Positions 16,634 through 25,275 are shown, counted from the stretch's first letter. The stretch is DNA of 64,000 bases from Microbacterium galbinum (GCF_023101185.1 NZ_CP078077.1:2633630-2697629); one strand, 5' to 3'. Notes: generated by a model from the sequence alone, not told the origin. Translations and numbers: made by a program.

Positions 16634-18679
16634 TCAGAAGCGCCCACCTCCCGAGCGGCCGCTGCGCCCGCCGCTGGAGCGGCCGCCCCCGAAGCCGGAG
16701 CTGCGGAATCCACCGCCTCCGCTCGAGCGCCAGCTGCTGCTCCGGGAGGAGGATCGACTACCACCACCACCTCCGCCCGCGAGGAGGCCGCCGATGATGC
16801 CGCCGAGGATGTCGCCACCGAGGCCGGAACCACCGGACGAGCCGGAGCCCCCAGAGTTTCCGAACGGTCCGCTGCCCCAGCCGTCGTATCCACGGGAGTT
16901 GTACGCGGACACGTCGGCGGACGCGGAGGAGATCGCCTGGCGTGCGAGATCGAGGGCGCGGGTGGCCTCGGTGAGTGCGGCGTCGGGCGAGGTGGTGCGG
17001 AGGGTGAGTGCCTGCGTCAGGCTCGCATCGGCCTGCGAGAGGCGGGTGCGAGCGGTGGACCCGACCGTTCCGCGTCGGGTCTCGATGAACTCCCGGGCGG
17101 TGCGGATCTCGGAGCCCGCCTGGGTCAGGGTCTGCTCGAGCATCTGCTCCGCGCGCCGAGTGCGCTCGAGCGCCTCGCGCCCCTGCGCGATCGCGGCATC
17201 GATCTGGGCGTTCGCGGCAGACAGGGCATCGAAAGCGCGCTGCGGATTGCGCGCGGTGCCGCTGAGATCGGCCTGCGCGGCCTGCAGGTACTGCAGGGTC
17301 GTGGACGCGGCTGCGGAGAGTGCTCCGCCGGTGTCGGGGAGCTGCTGCGCGGCGGCGACATCGGCCTGCAGCTCGGCCACGAGCGCCCGCGACTGTGTCT
17401 CGACGGCGGCGAGATCCGAGCCGAGCGCCGTGATCGCCTGCACGAGTTGTGTCGCCTGGGCGACGGATTGCTCGGCCGTGCGGATGGCGAACGCTGCTTC
17501 GCCCGTGCGGCCGGCCGCGATCGCCTGGTCCGCCGCCTCGATCGCGTGGTCGGCGAGGCCCGCACGCTCCTGAGCCTGGGCGGGGTTGTCGGCGACGGTG
17601 CTCAGCGCTTCGCCCGCGTACGTCGCCGAGAGCGCGGCCAGGGCCGGCGCCGCTCCGGCGAGTACGGGCGCGAGTGCGGCGCGCTCACGACGCACGCGTT
17701 CGAGTTCCTGCGGGGCGTTCTGCTCGAGCTTGCGGAGGGAGTCGAAGGCTTCGGTGTTCGCGTCGAGGACGTCGTCGATCTCGTCGGCGATCCGGATGAT
17801 CCGGATGTTCCAGGCGCGCTGCTCGTGCACCGTGTCCTCGATCTCGTCATCGAGCTTCTGCTTGAGGTCGAAGGCCTCCGACAACTTCGCCTTCGCCTGA
17901 TCGACGGCGGTCGTGAACTCGGCCGTCGCGCTCTCACCGAACTGCGCGATCGCGAACCCCAGCTCCTCGCGGCTCGAGGTGATGGCATCGTCGGCCTGCA
18001 CGAGAGCGGAACCCGCCTTCGTCTGCACCTGCTCATCGGTCAGCGTCGAGAACGGGTCGGCGGGATCCGGATGCTCCGGCATCGCCCCGCGCTTGCGGAT
18101 CGCGGCTGCCCGGCGGCTCCGCCGGACGAGAGCGATGACCAGCCACGCCACGAGAGCGAGAGCGATGAGCCCGGCCACGACGAGGAACGCCTGCAGGGCG
18201 CCCGCGCCGCCATCGCCCTGGATCTCGTCGGCGGCGAGGAGTATCGCTCCGTCCCAGTCGTCCTGTGCGAGCAGGGGCTGGATCTCCTGCTCGATGTCGT
18301 CGAGGCGGGAGTTGCTCAACGGCCCGCCCTCGGCCGCGGAGATGTAGTAGCTGCGCTGATCGGTCGCGATCGCGAGCAGGTACTGATCGGGACCGAGGTT
18401 GCTGCGCGTCGCCGTCGTGTCCGCCCATTCGACGCGGTCGCTCGGCGAGGTGAACTCGTCGACGAAGACGACGAAGAGATCGGCGGGCGAGTTCTCGGTG
18501 AGCTCCTGGAGCCGCGTTTCGACGGCGTCCTTCTCACTCGTGCTGAGGACACCCGCGGCATCGGTCACGTACCCGGAGTCGAGCGTGAGGGGATCAGTCG
18601 CGGAGGCGGCCCCGGAGGTGACAAGACCCGCCGCGACGGCGACGACCGCGGCGCTCAGCGCCAGCCACCGTGTCTTCAT
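16634..18679 (-). CDS. TPM-domain membrane protein with long coiled coil and Gly/Ser-rich tail
   Basis: This 681-residue protein has a signal peptide (residues 1-27, ending ASA). An extracellular TPM (Psb32/YgcG-like) domain covers about 35-150 (GYVTDAAGVLSTSEKD). One membrane helix spans about 162-187, followed by RRSRR. A long Ala/Gln/Glu-rich coiled coil (about 210-590) would lie in the cytoplasm, then a tail of Gly, Ser, Arg and Phe repeats (about 610-681). TPM proteins are linked to membrane-protein repair, but their activity is poorly known. It lies 55 bases upstream of pspA on the same strand, so the pair may work together at the membrane. GGAGGGAAAACG precedes the ATG. Confidence 0.85.
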   Translation of the reverse strand: MKTRWLALSAAVVAVAAGLVTSGAASATDPLTLDSGYVTDAAGVLSTSEKDAVETRLQELTENSPADLFVVFVDEFTSPSDRVEWADTTATRSNLGPDQYLLAIATDQRSYYISAAEGGPLSNSRLDDIEQEIQPLLAQDDWDGAILLAADEIQGDGGAGALQAFLVVAGLIALALVAWLVIALVRRSRRAAAIRKRGAMPEHPDPADPFSTLTDEQVQTKAGSALVQADDAITSSREELGFAIAQFGESATAEFTTAVDQAKAKLSEAFDLKQKLDDEIEDTVHEQRAWNIRIIRIADEIDDVLDANTEAFDSLRKLEQNAPQELERVRRERAALAPVLAGAAPALAALSATYAGEALSTVADNPAQAQERAGLADHAIEAADQAIAAGRTGEAAFAIRTAEQSVAQATQLVQAITALGSDLAAVETQSRALVAELQADVAAAQQLPDTGGALSAAASTTLQYLQAAQADLSGTARNPQRAFDALSAANAQIDAAIAQGREALERTRRAEQMLEQTLTQAGSEIRTAREFIETRRGTVGSTARTRLSQADASLTQALTLRTTSPDAALTEATRALDLARQAISSASADVSAYNSRGYDGWGSGPFGNSGGSGSSGGSGLGGDILGGIIGGLLAGGGGGGSRSSSRSSSWRSSGGGGFRSSGFGGGRSSGGRSGRSGGGRF

Positions 18680-18788
18680 CGTTTTCCCTCCGACCGGCAG
18701 GCGAGCCCCATATCCCGAGTCTATTCACACAGCCCGACACGCGACAGCATCCGAGAGCGGATCGCCGTTCGCCCTCAGCGGAGACGCA

Positions 18789-18794
18789 TACGCT
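18789..18794 (+). promoter_or_regulatory. -10 box (TACGCT) of the DUF3097 gene
   Basis: TACGCT lies 7 bases before the ATG at 18802. Confidence 0.4.
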
Positions 18795-18801
18795 GGAAGG
18801 C

Positions 18802-19641
18802 ATGGACGACAGGTACGGATCGGATGTGCTCGCATCGGGTTGGCGCGAGCGCGGTGCAAAGCAGGTGCCGACGGTCCCCGCCGAGCTCGATCTCGTCGTC
18901 GAGGTCGCCGACGACGGGTACTGCGGAGCGGTCACTCGCGTGCAGGGCAGAAACGTCGAGCTCGAGGACTGGAAGGGCCGCAGGCGTCTGTTCCCGCTCG
19001 GCGGCGGCTTCCTCATCGAGGGCAGGCCCGTGCGGCTGGCGCCCCCGGGACCGAAGACGCAGGCACCGCAGCGCACGGCATCCGGATCCTTCGCCGTCGG
19101 AGACCAGCGCGCGCGCATCGCGTTGCCGAGCCGCATCCTCGTCGAGGGCAAGCACGACGCGGAGCTCGTCGAGAAGGTGTGGGGCGCCGATCTCCGCGTC
19201 GAGGGCGTCGTGGTCGAGTACCTGCAGGGCGTGGACCTCCTCGACGAGCTGCTCGCCGACGAGCCTCCGTCCGCGAAGCGGCGTTACGGCGTGCTCGTCG
19301 ATCACCTCGTGCCGGGCTCGAAGGAGTCGAGGATCGCGGATGCCGTCGCCCGGGGGCCGCACGGGCGCCACGTGCGCATCGTCGGGCATCCGTTCGTCGA
19401 CGTGTGGCAGTGCGTCACCCCGCGGGCACTCGGTATCACGCGCTGGCCCGAGATCCCACGGGGTACGGATTGGAAGACCGGGATCTGCCGCGCCTTCGGA
19501 TGGCCGCACGAGACCCAGGCCGACACCGCGCGTGCGTGGCAGCACATCCTGAGCAAGGTGCACAGCTACCGGGACCTCGAGCCGGCGCTGCTCGGCCGGG
19601 TGGAAGAACTCATCGACTTCGTGACGGAACCCGTGAGCTGA
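18802..19641 (+). CDS. DUF3097 family protein
   Basis: This 279-residue actinobacterial protein of unknown function matches DUF3097, with the conserved YGSDVLASGW near the N-terminus, RILVEGKHDAELVEKVWG, and LVDHLVPGSKESRIAD. The VEGKHDAEL and DHLVPGSKE blocks recall the acidic motifs of Toprim-like nucleic-acid enzymes, but this is only an impression. It is soluble with no signal peptide. The ATG at 18802 is chosen because the family begins here; upstream frame is open but not conserved. trmB follows 43 bases later. Confidence 0.85.
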   Translation: MDDRYGSDVLASGWRERGAKQVPTVPAELDLVVEVADDGYCGAVTRVQGRNVELEDWKGRRRLFPLGGGFLIEGRPVRLAPPGPKTQAPQRTASGSFAVGDQRARIALPSRILVEGKHDAELVEKVWGADLRVEGVVVEYLQGVDLLDELLADEPPSAKRRYGVLVDHLVPGSKESRIADAVARGPHGRHVRIVGHPFVDVWQCVTPRALGITRWPEIPRGTDWKTGICRAFGWPHETQADTARAWQHILSKVHSYRDLEPALLGRVEELIDFVTEPVS

Positions 19642-19672
19642 CCCGTGCACCGGTCGAGGGGACGCACCCGGC

Positions 19673-19678
19673 TACCCT
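19673..19678 (+). promoter_or_regulatory. -10 box (TACCCT) of trmB
   Basis: TACCCT lies 6 bases before the ATG at 19685. Confidence 0.4.
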
Positions 19679-19684
19679 GGAAGC

Positions 19685-20410
19685 ATGCCCGAACCCCGAA
19701 CCTTCCGTGACGAGCCGGTGTCCTTCGTGCGCCGGAGCGGGCGGATGTCCGAGGCGCAGGACCGCGCCTTCACCGACCTCGCCCCGCACTACCTGCTCGA
19801 CGTGCCGCGGGCCGTCGCGTGGACCTCGGTGCACCCGGAGGCCCGCCTCGACGTGGCCGCCGAATACGGTCGCGACGCCGCGCTGATCGTCGAGATCGGC
19901 TCTGGGCAGGGCCACGCGATCGTCGCCGCTGCGGCCTCGCGCCCTGATGACGACTTCCTCGCCGTCGAGGTGTTCCGCGCGGGACTCGCCCGTACCATGC
20001 TCGATGCCGACCGGGAGGGCGCGAAGAACCTGCGGGTCATCGAGGCGAACGCGCCCGAGGTGCTCTCGTCGTACCTGCCGGAGGCCGCCGCCGCGGAGAC
20101 CTGGATCTTCTTCCCCGATCCGTGGCACAAGAAGAAGCACACGAAGCGTCGCCTCGTGCGTCCGGGATTCGCCGACAACGCGGCCAGGGCACTGGTCGAC
20201 GGCGGCCTGCTCCGTCTCGCGACGGACTGGGAGGACTACGCGCTGCAGATGCGCGAGGTGCTGGATGCCGAACCGCTCTTCGAGCGCGCCTTCGAAGGGG
20301 AGTGGGCCGAGCGCTTCGACGGACGCGTCATGACGGCCTTCGAGCGCAAGGGCATCGCGAAGGGGCGCGATATCCGCGACCTCGTCTACCGACGTCGCCC
20401 GCGCCCGTGA
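19685..20410 (+). CDS. trmB: tRNA (guanine-N7)-methyltransferase
   Basis: TrmB methylates G46 of tRNA using S-adenosylmethionine. The 241-residue protein shows the SAM site VEIGSGQGHAI (about 68-78), the family's FLAVEVF, and the catalytic/tRNA-binding segment FFPDPWHKKKH followed by KRRLV. The C-terminal TAFERKG is also conserved. The stop overlaps the GTG start of the membrane protein downstream (GTGA). Confidence 0.95.
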   Translation: MPEPRTFRDEPVSFVRRSGRMSEAQDRAFTDLAPHYLLDVPRAVAWTSVHPEARLDVAAEYGRDAALIVEIGSGQGHAIVAAAASRPDDDFLAVEVFRAGLARTMLDADREGAKNLRVIEANAPEVLSSYLPEAAAAETWIFFPDPWHKKKHTKRRLVRPGFADNAARALVDGGLLRLATDWEDYALQMREVLDAEPLFERAFEGEWAERFDGRVMTAFERKGIAKGRDIRDLVYRRRPRP

Positions 20411-21237
20411 CCGACGTGCGGAGCGACCTGCGCACCCGGGGCATCGTCCCGGCGGTGCTCGTCTGCGCCGCCGCCCCCGCGTTCTTCGTGGCGGAGATCG
20501 CCTGGCTCGGATGGGTGCTGCTGGCGATCGGGATCGGCGTCTCCTGGGCGATCGAACGCGGACGGGTCACGGCATCCGCCCCCTCGCTCACGCGCGACCT
20601 CTCGCTCATCGCCCTCGGCCTGCTCGTCGTGAGTGTGATCCCGCTGGCCGCCGAACTCGACAACCTCGCGATGCTGCGCTTCACCCTCGCGCTCGGCGGC
20701 GCGGTCGCTCTGCCCTATCTCGTGTCGCGCTTCGTCTATCGCGACCGGGCGATCTCTTTCCCGTGGCGGGCGCACCGCCGGTGGGGCCGGTTGCAGTGGG
20801 GCTGGCTCGTCGCCGTCCTCGTGCTCGGCTGGCTGATCCTGCCGTTCTACTTCATCACGAGCGGCGTCTACGCCAACTGGCCCGTCGTCGACACCCCCGA
20901 TCTGATCGCGCGCCTCTTCGTCGGTGTCGGCGCGGTCGGCATCTGGGACGAGCTGTTCTTCATCTGCACCGTGTTCGCCCTGCTGCGCCGGCACTTCCCG
21001 GACGCGGTGGCGAACGTGCTGCAATCGATCGTGTTCGTGTCGTTCCTCTGGGAACTCGGCTACCGGGAGTGGGGCCCTCTCCTGACGATCCCGTTCGCAC
21101 TGCTGCAGGGGTTCATCTTCTTGCGCACCCATTCGCTCGCCTACGTGGTCACGGTGCACCTGCTGTTCGACGCCGTCGTCTTCGCCGTTCTGGTGCACGC
21201 ACACAATCCCGGACTGCTGCCGATCTTCCTCGTCTGA
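20407..21237 (+). CDS. CPBP-like membrane protein
   Basis: This 276-residue protein has about eight membrane helices. In the C-terminal half, WDELFFICTVFALLRR, FLWELGYREWG and VHLLFD resemble the three motifs of CPBP intramembrane endopeptidases (EExxxR, FxxxH, HxxxN/D). The first motif is DE rather than EE with a longer gap to Arg, so protease activity is uncertain. The start is the GTG at 20407, overlapping trmB; the frame is open further upstream but would run inside trmB. Confidence 0.72.
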   Translation: MTDVRSDLRTRGIVPAVLVCAAAPAFFVAEIAWLGWVLLAIGIGVSWAIERGRVTASAPSLTRDLSLIALGLLVVSVIPLAAELDNLAMLRFTLALGGAVALPYLVSRFVYRDRAISFPWRAHRRWGRLQWGWLVAVLVLGWLILPFYFITSGVYANWPVVDTPDLIARLFVGVGAVGIWDELFFICTVFALLRRHFPDAVANVLQSIVFVSFLWELGYREWGPLLTIPFALLQGFIFLRTHSLAYVVTVHLLFDAVVFAVLVHAHNPGLLPIFLV

Positions 21238-21275
21238 GGCCGCGCGCGAGGGCGCGAGTCTGCGACAATCGGAGG

Positions 21276-21668
21276 ATGCTCATCGCCGGACTCGTCCTCG
21301 CCGCGGCCGCTGCCGCGTTCCACGTCTTCATCTTCGCGCTCGAGTCGCTGAAGTGGACCGAGCCCGAAACGCGCAAGATCTTCGGCGTCGCCAGCGAGGC
21401 GGATGCCATCACGATGAAGCAGCTCGCCTTCAACCAGGGTTTCTACAACCTCTTCCTGGCGCTCACGACCCTCTTCGGCATCGGGTTCACGATGTTCGGG
21501 TTCGTCACGATCGGGCTGACCCTGGTCTTCGCCGGCACCGGGATGATGCTGGCCGCCGCTCTCGTGCTCGTGCTCGCGGACCGGACGAAGGCGCGTGCTG
21601 CGGCGATGCAGGGCACCCTGCCGCTCCTCGCGGTCGTCGTCACCGCGATCGGTGCATCGCTCGCCTGA
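21276..21668 (+). CDS. DUF1304 family membrane protein
   Basis: This 130-residue protein has four predicted membrane helices and the DUF1304 pattern: HVFIFALESLKW near the N-terminus, KQLAFNQGFYNLFLAL in the middle, and a final small hydrophobic helix. No function is established for the family. GGAGG lies directly before the ATG at 21276. It is convergent with ridA, 27 bases away. Confidence 0.87.
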   Translation: MLIAGLVLAAAAAAFHVFIFALESLKWTEPETRKIFGVASEADAITMKQLAFNQGFYNLFLALTTLFGIGFTMFGFVTIGLTLVFAGTGMMLAAALVLVLADRTKARAAAMQGTLPLLAVVVTAIGASLA

Positions 21669-21695
21669 TCGCGGCACCGGATCGCCGGACGCCCG

Positions 21696-22097
21696 TCAGG
21701 CGCGCACGACGGCGGCGACGGCGCTGATCTCGATCAGCGCGCCGGGAACGCCGAGCGCGGAGACGATCGCGGCGGTCACCAGCGGAGGCTCGCCGTCTCG
21801 CGCGAGCCGTGAGGCGACCGCGCCGTAGGCGGCGCGAAGATCCGCATCCTGGTGGATCAGCACCGTCCAGCTGATCACGTCGTCGAGCGTCGCCTCGACC
21901 GCCGCCAGAGCGATCGCCGCATTCTCGACCGCGCGGATCGACTGCTCTGCGGCGTCGTCGGAGACGATCTTCCCGGACTCGTCGACGCCGTTCTGGCCGC
22001 CGACGTGGATCGTCGTCGCTCCCGGCGGGACGACGGCGACGTGGCTGAACGCGGGACTCTTGACGAGCCCTGCCGGTCTGATCAGTGAGATGTCCAT
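21696..22097 (-). CDS. RidA/YjgF-family protein
   Basis: This 133-residue Rid-fold protein probably hydrolyses reactive enamine/imine intermediates or a related substrate. The fold appears as VVPPGATTIHVGGQNGVDESG and a C-terminal LIEISAVAAV. The arginine that defines canonical RidA deaminases near the C-terminus is not evident, so it may belong to another Rid subgroup. The ATG at 22097 is preferred over an upstream in-frame one, which lies inside the terminator hairpin. Confidence 0.82.
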   Translation of the reverse strand: MDISLIRPAGLVKSPAFSHVAVVPPGATTIHVGGQNGVDESGKIVSDDAAEQSIRAVENAAIALAAVEATLDDVISWTVLIHQDADLRAAYGAVASRLARDGEPPLVTAAIVSALGVPGALIEISAVAAVVRA

Positions 22098-22106
22098 GAA
22101 CGCAGT

Positions 22107-22142
22107 ATGGGCCGGGTCGCCGACATCGGCGACCCGGCCCAT
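22107..22142 (-). terminator. terminator of the ohr operon
   Basis: A long palindrome: ATGGGCCGGGTCGCCGA, short CA loop, then its complement TCGGCGACCCGGCCCAT. It starts 15 bases after the reductase stop and lies before ridA. About 15 G+C-rich pairs form without a U-run. Confidence 0.78.
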
Positions 22143-22157
22143 ACCGGTCGGAGCGTG

Positions 22158-23141
22158 TCAGAAGCGCAGCAGCACCTTGCCGACACGACCGGGGGTCTTG
22201 CTCAGGCGAACGGCATCCGCGATGTCGGCGGCGTCGAAGGTGCCGGCGACCGGGAGGGTGAGCGTGCCGTCGGTGACGCGCTGGATCAGCTCGGTGAACA
22301 GTGCTCCGCGGGTGGACGCATCCATCGTCTGGATGACCTTGCTGCCCCAGAATCCCTTCACCGTCGCCTGCTTGAAGATCACATCTGACGAGGCGATCTC
22401 CATGACGGGGGAGTTCATCGCGCCGAAGGCCACGAGCGTGCCGCCCTCGCCGATCAGCGACAGCACGTCGCCCGCCGACGATCCGCCGACCGAGTCGACC
22501 CCGGCGACGATCGCGGCACCGCCGGTCAGCGCGGCGGCCTGCTCGCGCCAATCCGTCTGGTCGGTCGCGATGACGTTCTCGATGCCCTGCGCGCGCAGCT
22601 CATCGACGCCGGCCGAGCGCCGCACGAGGCCGAGCACGTTCACACCGCGTGCGGCGCCGAGCTGGGCGAGCATGCGCCCGACGGCGCCGTTCGCCGCGTT
22701 CTGGACGATCCAGTCGCCCTCGTTCACATCGAGGAACTGCAGCAGGCTGATCGTGCTGAAGGGCATCGAGACCAGCTGCGCGGCGCTCTCGTCGGAGAGG
22801 CCGTCGGGCACGGGGATGAGCCCTGCGGCGTTCGCGACGATGTACTCGGCCCAGGCGCCGAAGGTGCCACCCGTCGCGACGCGCTGGCCGACGACGAGAT
22901 GCTCGACGCCGTCGCCGAGGGCATCGACGACGCCGAGCGCCTCGGTGCCGGAGGCGGCGGGCAGTTCGGGCTTGAATCCGTAGGTGCCGCGCACGGTCCA
23001 CAGATCATGGTTGTGGATGGGGGAGAGAGCGACGCGCAGGCGGACCTGGCCGGGCCCCGGCTCGGGAACGGGCCGCTCTTCGAGGGCGAGGACGTCTTCG
23101 GCTTCGCCGAAGGTGTGGTGGATGAGTGCGTGCATGGACAT
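22158..23141 (-). CDS. zinc-less MDR oxidoreductase (quinone/enoyl reductase-like)
   Basis: This 327-residue medium-chain dehydrogenase/reductase has the GroES-like N-terminal half (IHNHDLWTVRGTYGF, about 42-56) and a Rossmann half with NAANGAVGRMLAQLGAARG. The catalytic-zinc cysteines of alcohol dehydrogenases are absent. It resembles the mitochondrial 2-enoyl-thioester reductase or quinone oxidoreductase branch and should use NADPH. It lies 12 bases after ohr in the peroxide-response operon, suggesting reduction of reactive carbonyl or quinone products. Confidence 0.85.
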   Translation of the reverse strand: MSMHALIHHTFGEAEDVLALEERPVPEPGPGQVRLRVALSPIHNHDLWTVRGTYGFKPELPAASGTEALGVVDALGDGVEHLVVGQRVATGGTFGAWAEYIVANAAGLIPVPDGLSDESAAQLVSMPFSTISLLQFLDVNEGDWIVQNAANGAVGRMLAQLGAARGVNVLGLVRRSAGVDELRAQGIENVIATDQTDWREQAAALTGGAAIVAGVDSVGGSSAGDVLSLIGEGGTLVAFGAMNSPVMEIASSDVIFKQATVKGFWGSKVIQTMDASTRGALFTELIQRVTDGTLTLPVAGTFDAADIADAVRLSKTPGRVGKVLLRF

Positions 23142-23153
23142 GCTCCTTCGGTC

Positions 23154-23576
23154 TCAGTCGTCGGAGACGGTGATCGTGACGTCGATGTTGCCGCGGGTCG
23201 CATTCGAGTACGGGCACACCTGGTGCGCGGCATCCGCGAGGGCCTGCGCCTGCTCGTGGGGGAGCGTGGGGATCACGACCTCGAGTTCGACGGCGAGGCC
23301 GAAGCCGCCCTGGCCGTTCGAACCGATGTGCACGCGCGCGCCGACCGAGGAGTCCTCGATCTGGACCTTCTGCGCCCGGGCGACGGACTGCAGCGCGGAG
23401 TGGAAGCAGGCCGCGTAGCCGGCGGCGAACAACTGCTCGGGGTTCGCCCCGTCGCCGCTGCCGCCCATCGCCTTCGGAATGGCGAGATCGAACTCGACGC
23501 GACGGTCGTCGGTGGCGACGTGTCCGTTGCGGCCGGCGCCGGTGGCGAGTGCTTCGGCGGTGTACAGAGCTTCCAT
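23154..23576 (-). CDS. ohr: organic hydroperoxide resistance protein
   Basis: Ohr is a thiol peroxidase that reduces organic hydroperoxides in the cytoplasm. The 140-residue protein has both catalytic cysteines: C57 in AACFHSAL and C121 in VCPYSNATRGN, the Ohr-specific second motif that separates it from OsmC. The ATG at 23576 is chosen because AAGGAA lies about 8 bases before it. An ATG at 23606, overlapping ohrR, is the alternative. ohrR upstream is the cognate sensor. Confidence 0.95.
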   Translation of the reverse strand: MEALYTAEALATGAGRNGHVATDDRRVEFDLAIPKAMGGSGDGANPEQLFAAGYAACFHSALQSVARAQKVQIEDSSVGARVHIGSNGQGGFGLAVELEVVIPTLPHEQAQALADAAHQVCPYSNATRGNIDVTITVSDD

Positions 23577-23602
23577 GGGTGTGTTTCCTTCCGGGAGGGT
23601 GG

Positions 23603-24070
23603 TCATTCGGAGCCGCGGGCGCGAGCGGCGCCGGCGGGGGTCGGAGTGGATGCCTGGAGGAGGCGCGTCAGCTCGTGGAGCTCGCCGATCAGACGCAGTC
23701 GGTGCGCGTCGTCGTGGATGCCGGAGAACCCGGCGACCTCGGCCGGGATCTTCGCCAGGTCGCCGCGGAGCTCCTGACCCTCCGCGGTGAGCTGCACGGT
23801 CACGACCCGCTCGTCGGCGGAGCTGCGCTGCTTGCGTACGAGCCCCGACTGCTCGAGCCGCCGCACGAGCGGGGAGAGCGTGCCGGAGTCGAGCTGCATC
23901 GCCTCGCCGAGCGATCCGATGGTCTGCTCGCCCTCGTGCCAGAGGATCGCGAGCACGAGGTACTGCGGGTAGGTGAGTCCCCACGGCGCGAGGAGAGCGC
24001 GATACGCCTGCGTCGTCGCGCGGGCGGCGGAGTACAGCGAGAAGCACACCATCTCATCGGTCACGGCCAT
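23603..24070 (-). CDS. ohrR: MarR-family peroxide sensor OhrR
   Basis: This 155-residue winged-helix repressor has its redox-sensing cysteine at C9 (EMVCFSLY), as in OhrR proteins. The recognition helix is around GSLGEAMQLDSGTLSPLVRRLE, followed by the wing RSSADERVV. Oxidation of the Cys by organic hydroperoxide should release DNA and induce ohr, 26 bases downstream. Putative binding repeats lie just upstream. The K+ channel gene ends 36 bases upstream on the same strand. Confidence 0.93.
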   Translation of the reverse strand: MAVTDEMVCFSLYSAARATTQAYRALLAPWGLTYPQYLVLAILWHEGEQTIGSLGEAMQLDSGTLSPLVRRLEQSGLVRKQRSSADERVVTVQLTAEGQELRGDLAKIPAEVAGFSGIHDDAHRLRLIGELHELTRLLQASTPTPAGAARARGSE

Positions 24071-24080
24071 GACACGAGTA

Positions 24081-24110
24081 TTGCACGCAATTCAATTCTG
24101 CACAATTCAA
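24081..24110 (-). promoter_or_regulatory. OhrR operator/promoter candidate
   Basis: Two copies of CAATTCAA (24088-24095 and 24103-24110) are spaced 15 bases apart, with TTGCACGCAA (24081-24090) beside the first. The stretch is A+T-rich and lies 10-40 bases upstream of ohrR, overlapping the end of the channel gene. The words resemble the AATT-rich sites of other OhrR proteins; autoregulation is inferred. Confidence 0.55.
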
Positions 24111-24805
24111 CTGTCGGGCTGTGCGTCCTCACGCGGAGAGGTGGCGCCGCGCAGGATGCGAGCGAAGGCGGTGAGGAGGAAGAGCTGGCCGGTGATGGCC
24201 TCGACGACCGCGATCGTCTGCCCGATGGTTCCTTCCGGGACGAGATTGCCGTAGCCGGTGGTCGTCAGCGTCGTGAACGAGAAGAAGAGCTGATGGGCCA
24301 GCGAGTCCTCGTGCGCATCCGCGAACACCGGTTGCGGGGAGAGCAGGCCGAGCAGGTTGTACGCGAAGGCGAAGGCGATCCCCACGAGCACGTATGCCGT
24401 GATCGCCGCGAGGAGCGCTTCGAGGTTGAGCCCTCGACGACGGATCTGGTGGGCGATGATCGCGACCGGCGCGATGAGCAGCGCCACGAGTGTCGCCGAC
24501 GAGAGCCCGATGTCGAGCAGTTTCTGCTCGGTGCCCAAGAGCACGGCCACGACCGCCGCTGCTCCGGCGACCGAGAGGATCACCCAGCTGGTGCGCTGCA
24601 GTGCGGCGTTCGCGCCGGTGACACGGAAGACGACCGCGACGGTCGCGAGGATCAGCAGGAAAGCGAGTGGGCTCGGGTTCGTCGACTTCTGGTCGGTCGA
24701 GAGTGCGTACGACACCACGAGGAGCACGAGCACGCCGCAATAGCCGATGACGCCCTCATTCGGCCGGCGCCGACCGTCACCAACGTTCTCGTCGTGGCTG
24801 GACAC
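24107..24805 (-). CDS. potassium channel family protein
   Basis: This 232-residue protein has about five hydrophobic segments. The C-terminal pair flanks a pore loop with the selectivity filter TTGYGN (about 182-187), so it should conduct K+ as a tetramer. No RCK/TrkA domain follows. The start is set at the GTG at 24805, which has CATACT 6 bases upstream. An in-frame ATG at 24958 would overlap the neighbouring gene with unconserved sequence. It lies immediately upstream of ohrR on the same strand. Confidence 0.83.
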   Translation of the reverse strand: MSSHDENVGDGRRRPNEGVIGYCGVLVLLVVSYALSTDQKSTNPSPLAFLLILATVAVVFRVTGANAALQRTSWVILSVAGAAAVVAVLLGTEQKLLDIGLSSATLVALLIAPVAIIAHQIRRRGLNLEALLAAITAYVLVGIAFAFAYNLLGLLSPQPVFADAHEDSLAHQLFFSFTTLTTTGYGNLVPEGTIGQTIAVVEAITGQLFLLTAFARILRGATSPREDAQPDS

Positions 24806-24849
24806 GCCGCCAGTATGGCACCGCGGGTGCGACGCATCCACCGTGGTGC

Positions 24850-25275
24850 TCAGCCCCGCAGCGCCTCGCTCACCCACCGTGCGTACTGGTTCCACGGCGG
24901 CCCTGCGCGTCGCAGGAGCCGGGTGTGCGCTTCGAGCGCCGAGCTGAACTCGAACCACTCGCCGCCCTCACGCCACTCGGCGAACTCCCGATGTCGCTGC
25001 TGCTCGAGTGCGCGGTCGCCGCGCTCGAACGCGAGCAGCTCGTCATGGTGGATGCGAGCGAGCCTCTGCCGGGGGTGCGCGCTCGTGCCGATCTTCACCC
25101 GTCTGTCGTATCGGAGGTAGTAGACGACGTCGACCCGAGGACGCGGCAGGTCGTCATCGGGCACATCCCCGTACCGCCAGCCGCAGATCGCACAGATCCA
25201 TCGGTCATCACGACGCTCGCCGTCGACCCCGCCGCACAGGTGGCAGGGCCCGGGGAGGAACGTGGGCCGGGTCAT
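24850..25275 (-). CDS. zinc-ribbon protein with GIY-YIG (T5orf172-like) domain
   Basis: This 141-residue protein starts with a four-cysteine zinc ribbon (CHLCGG then CAICGW, about residues 10-31). It continues into [22 protein letters not shown], the pattern of the T5orf172/MUG113 branch of GIY-YIG nucleases, with an arginine and glutamates downstream. DNA binding or cleavage is plausible, but no substrate is known. The ATG at 25275 starts the ribbon; TAGCCT lies 8 bases before it on the minus strand. It is divergent from treS. Confidence 0.75.
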   Translation of the reverse strand: MTRPTFLPGPCHLCGGVDGERRDDRWICAICGWRYGDVPDDDLPRPRVDVVYYLRYDRRVKIGTSAHPRQRLARIHHDELLAFERGDRALEQQRHREFAEWREGGEWFEFSSALEAHTRLLRRAGPPWNQYARWVSEALRG

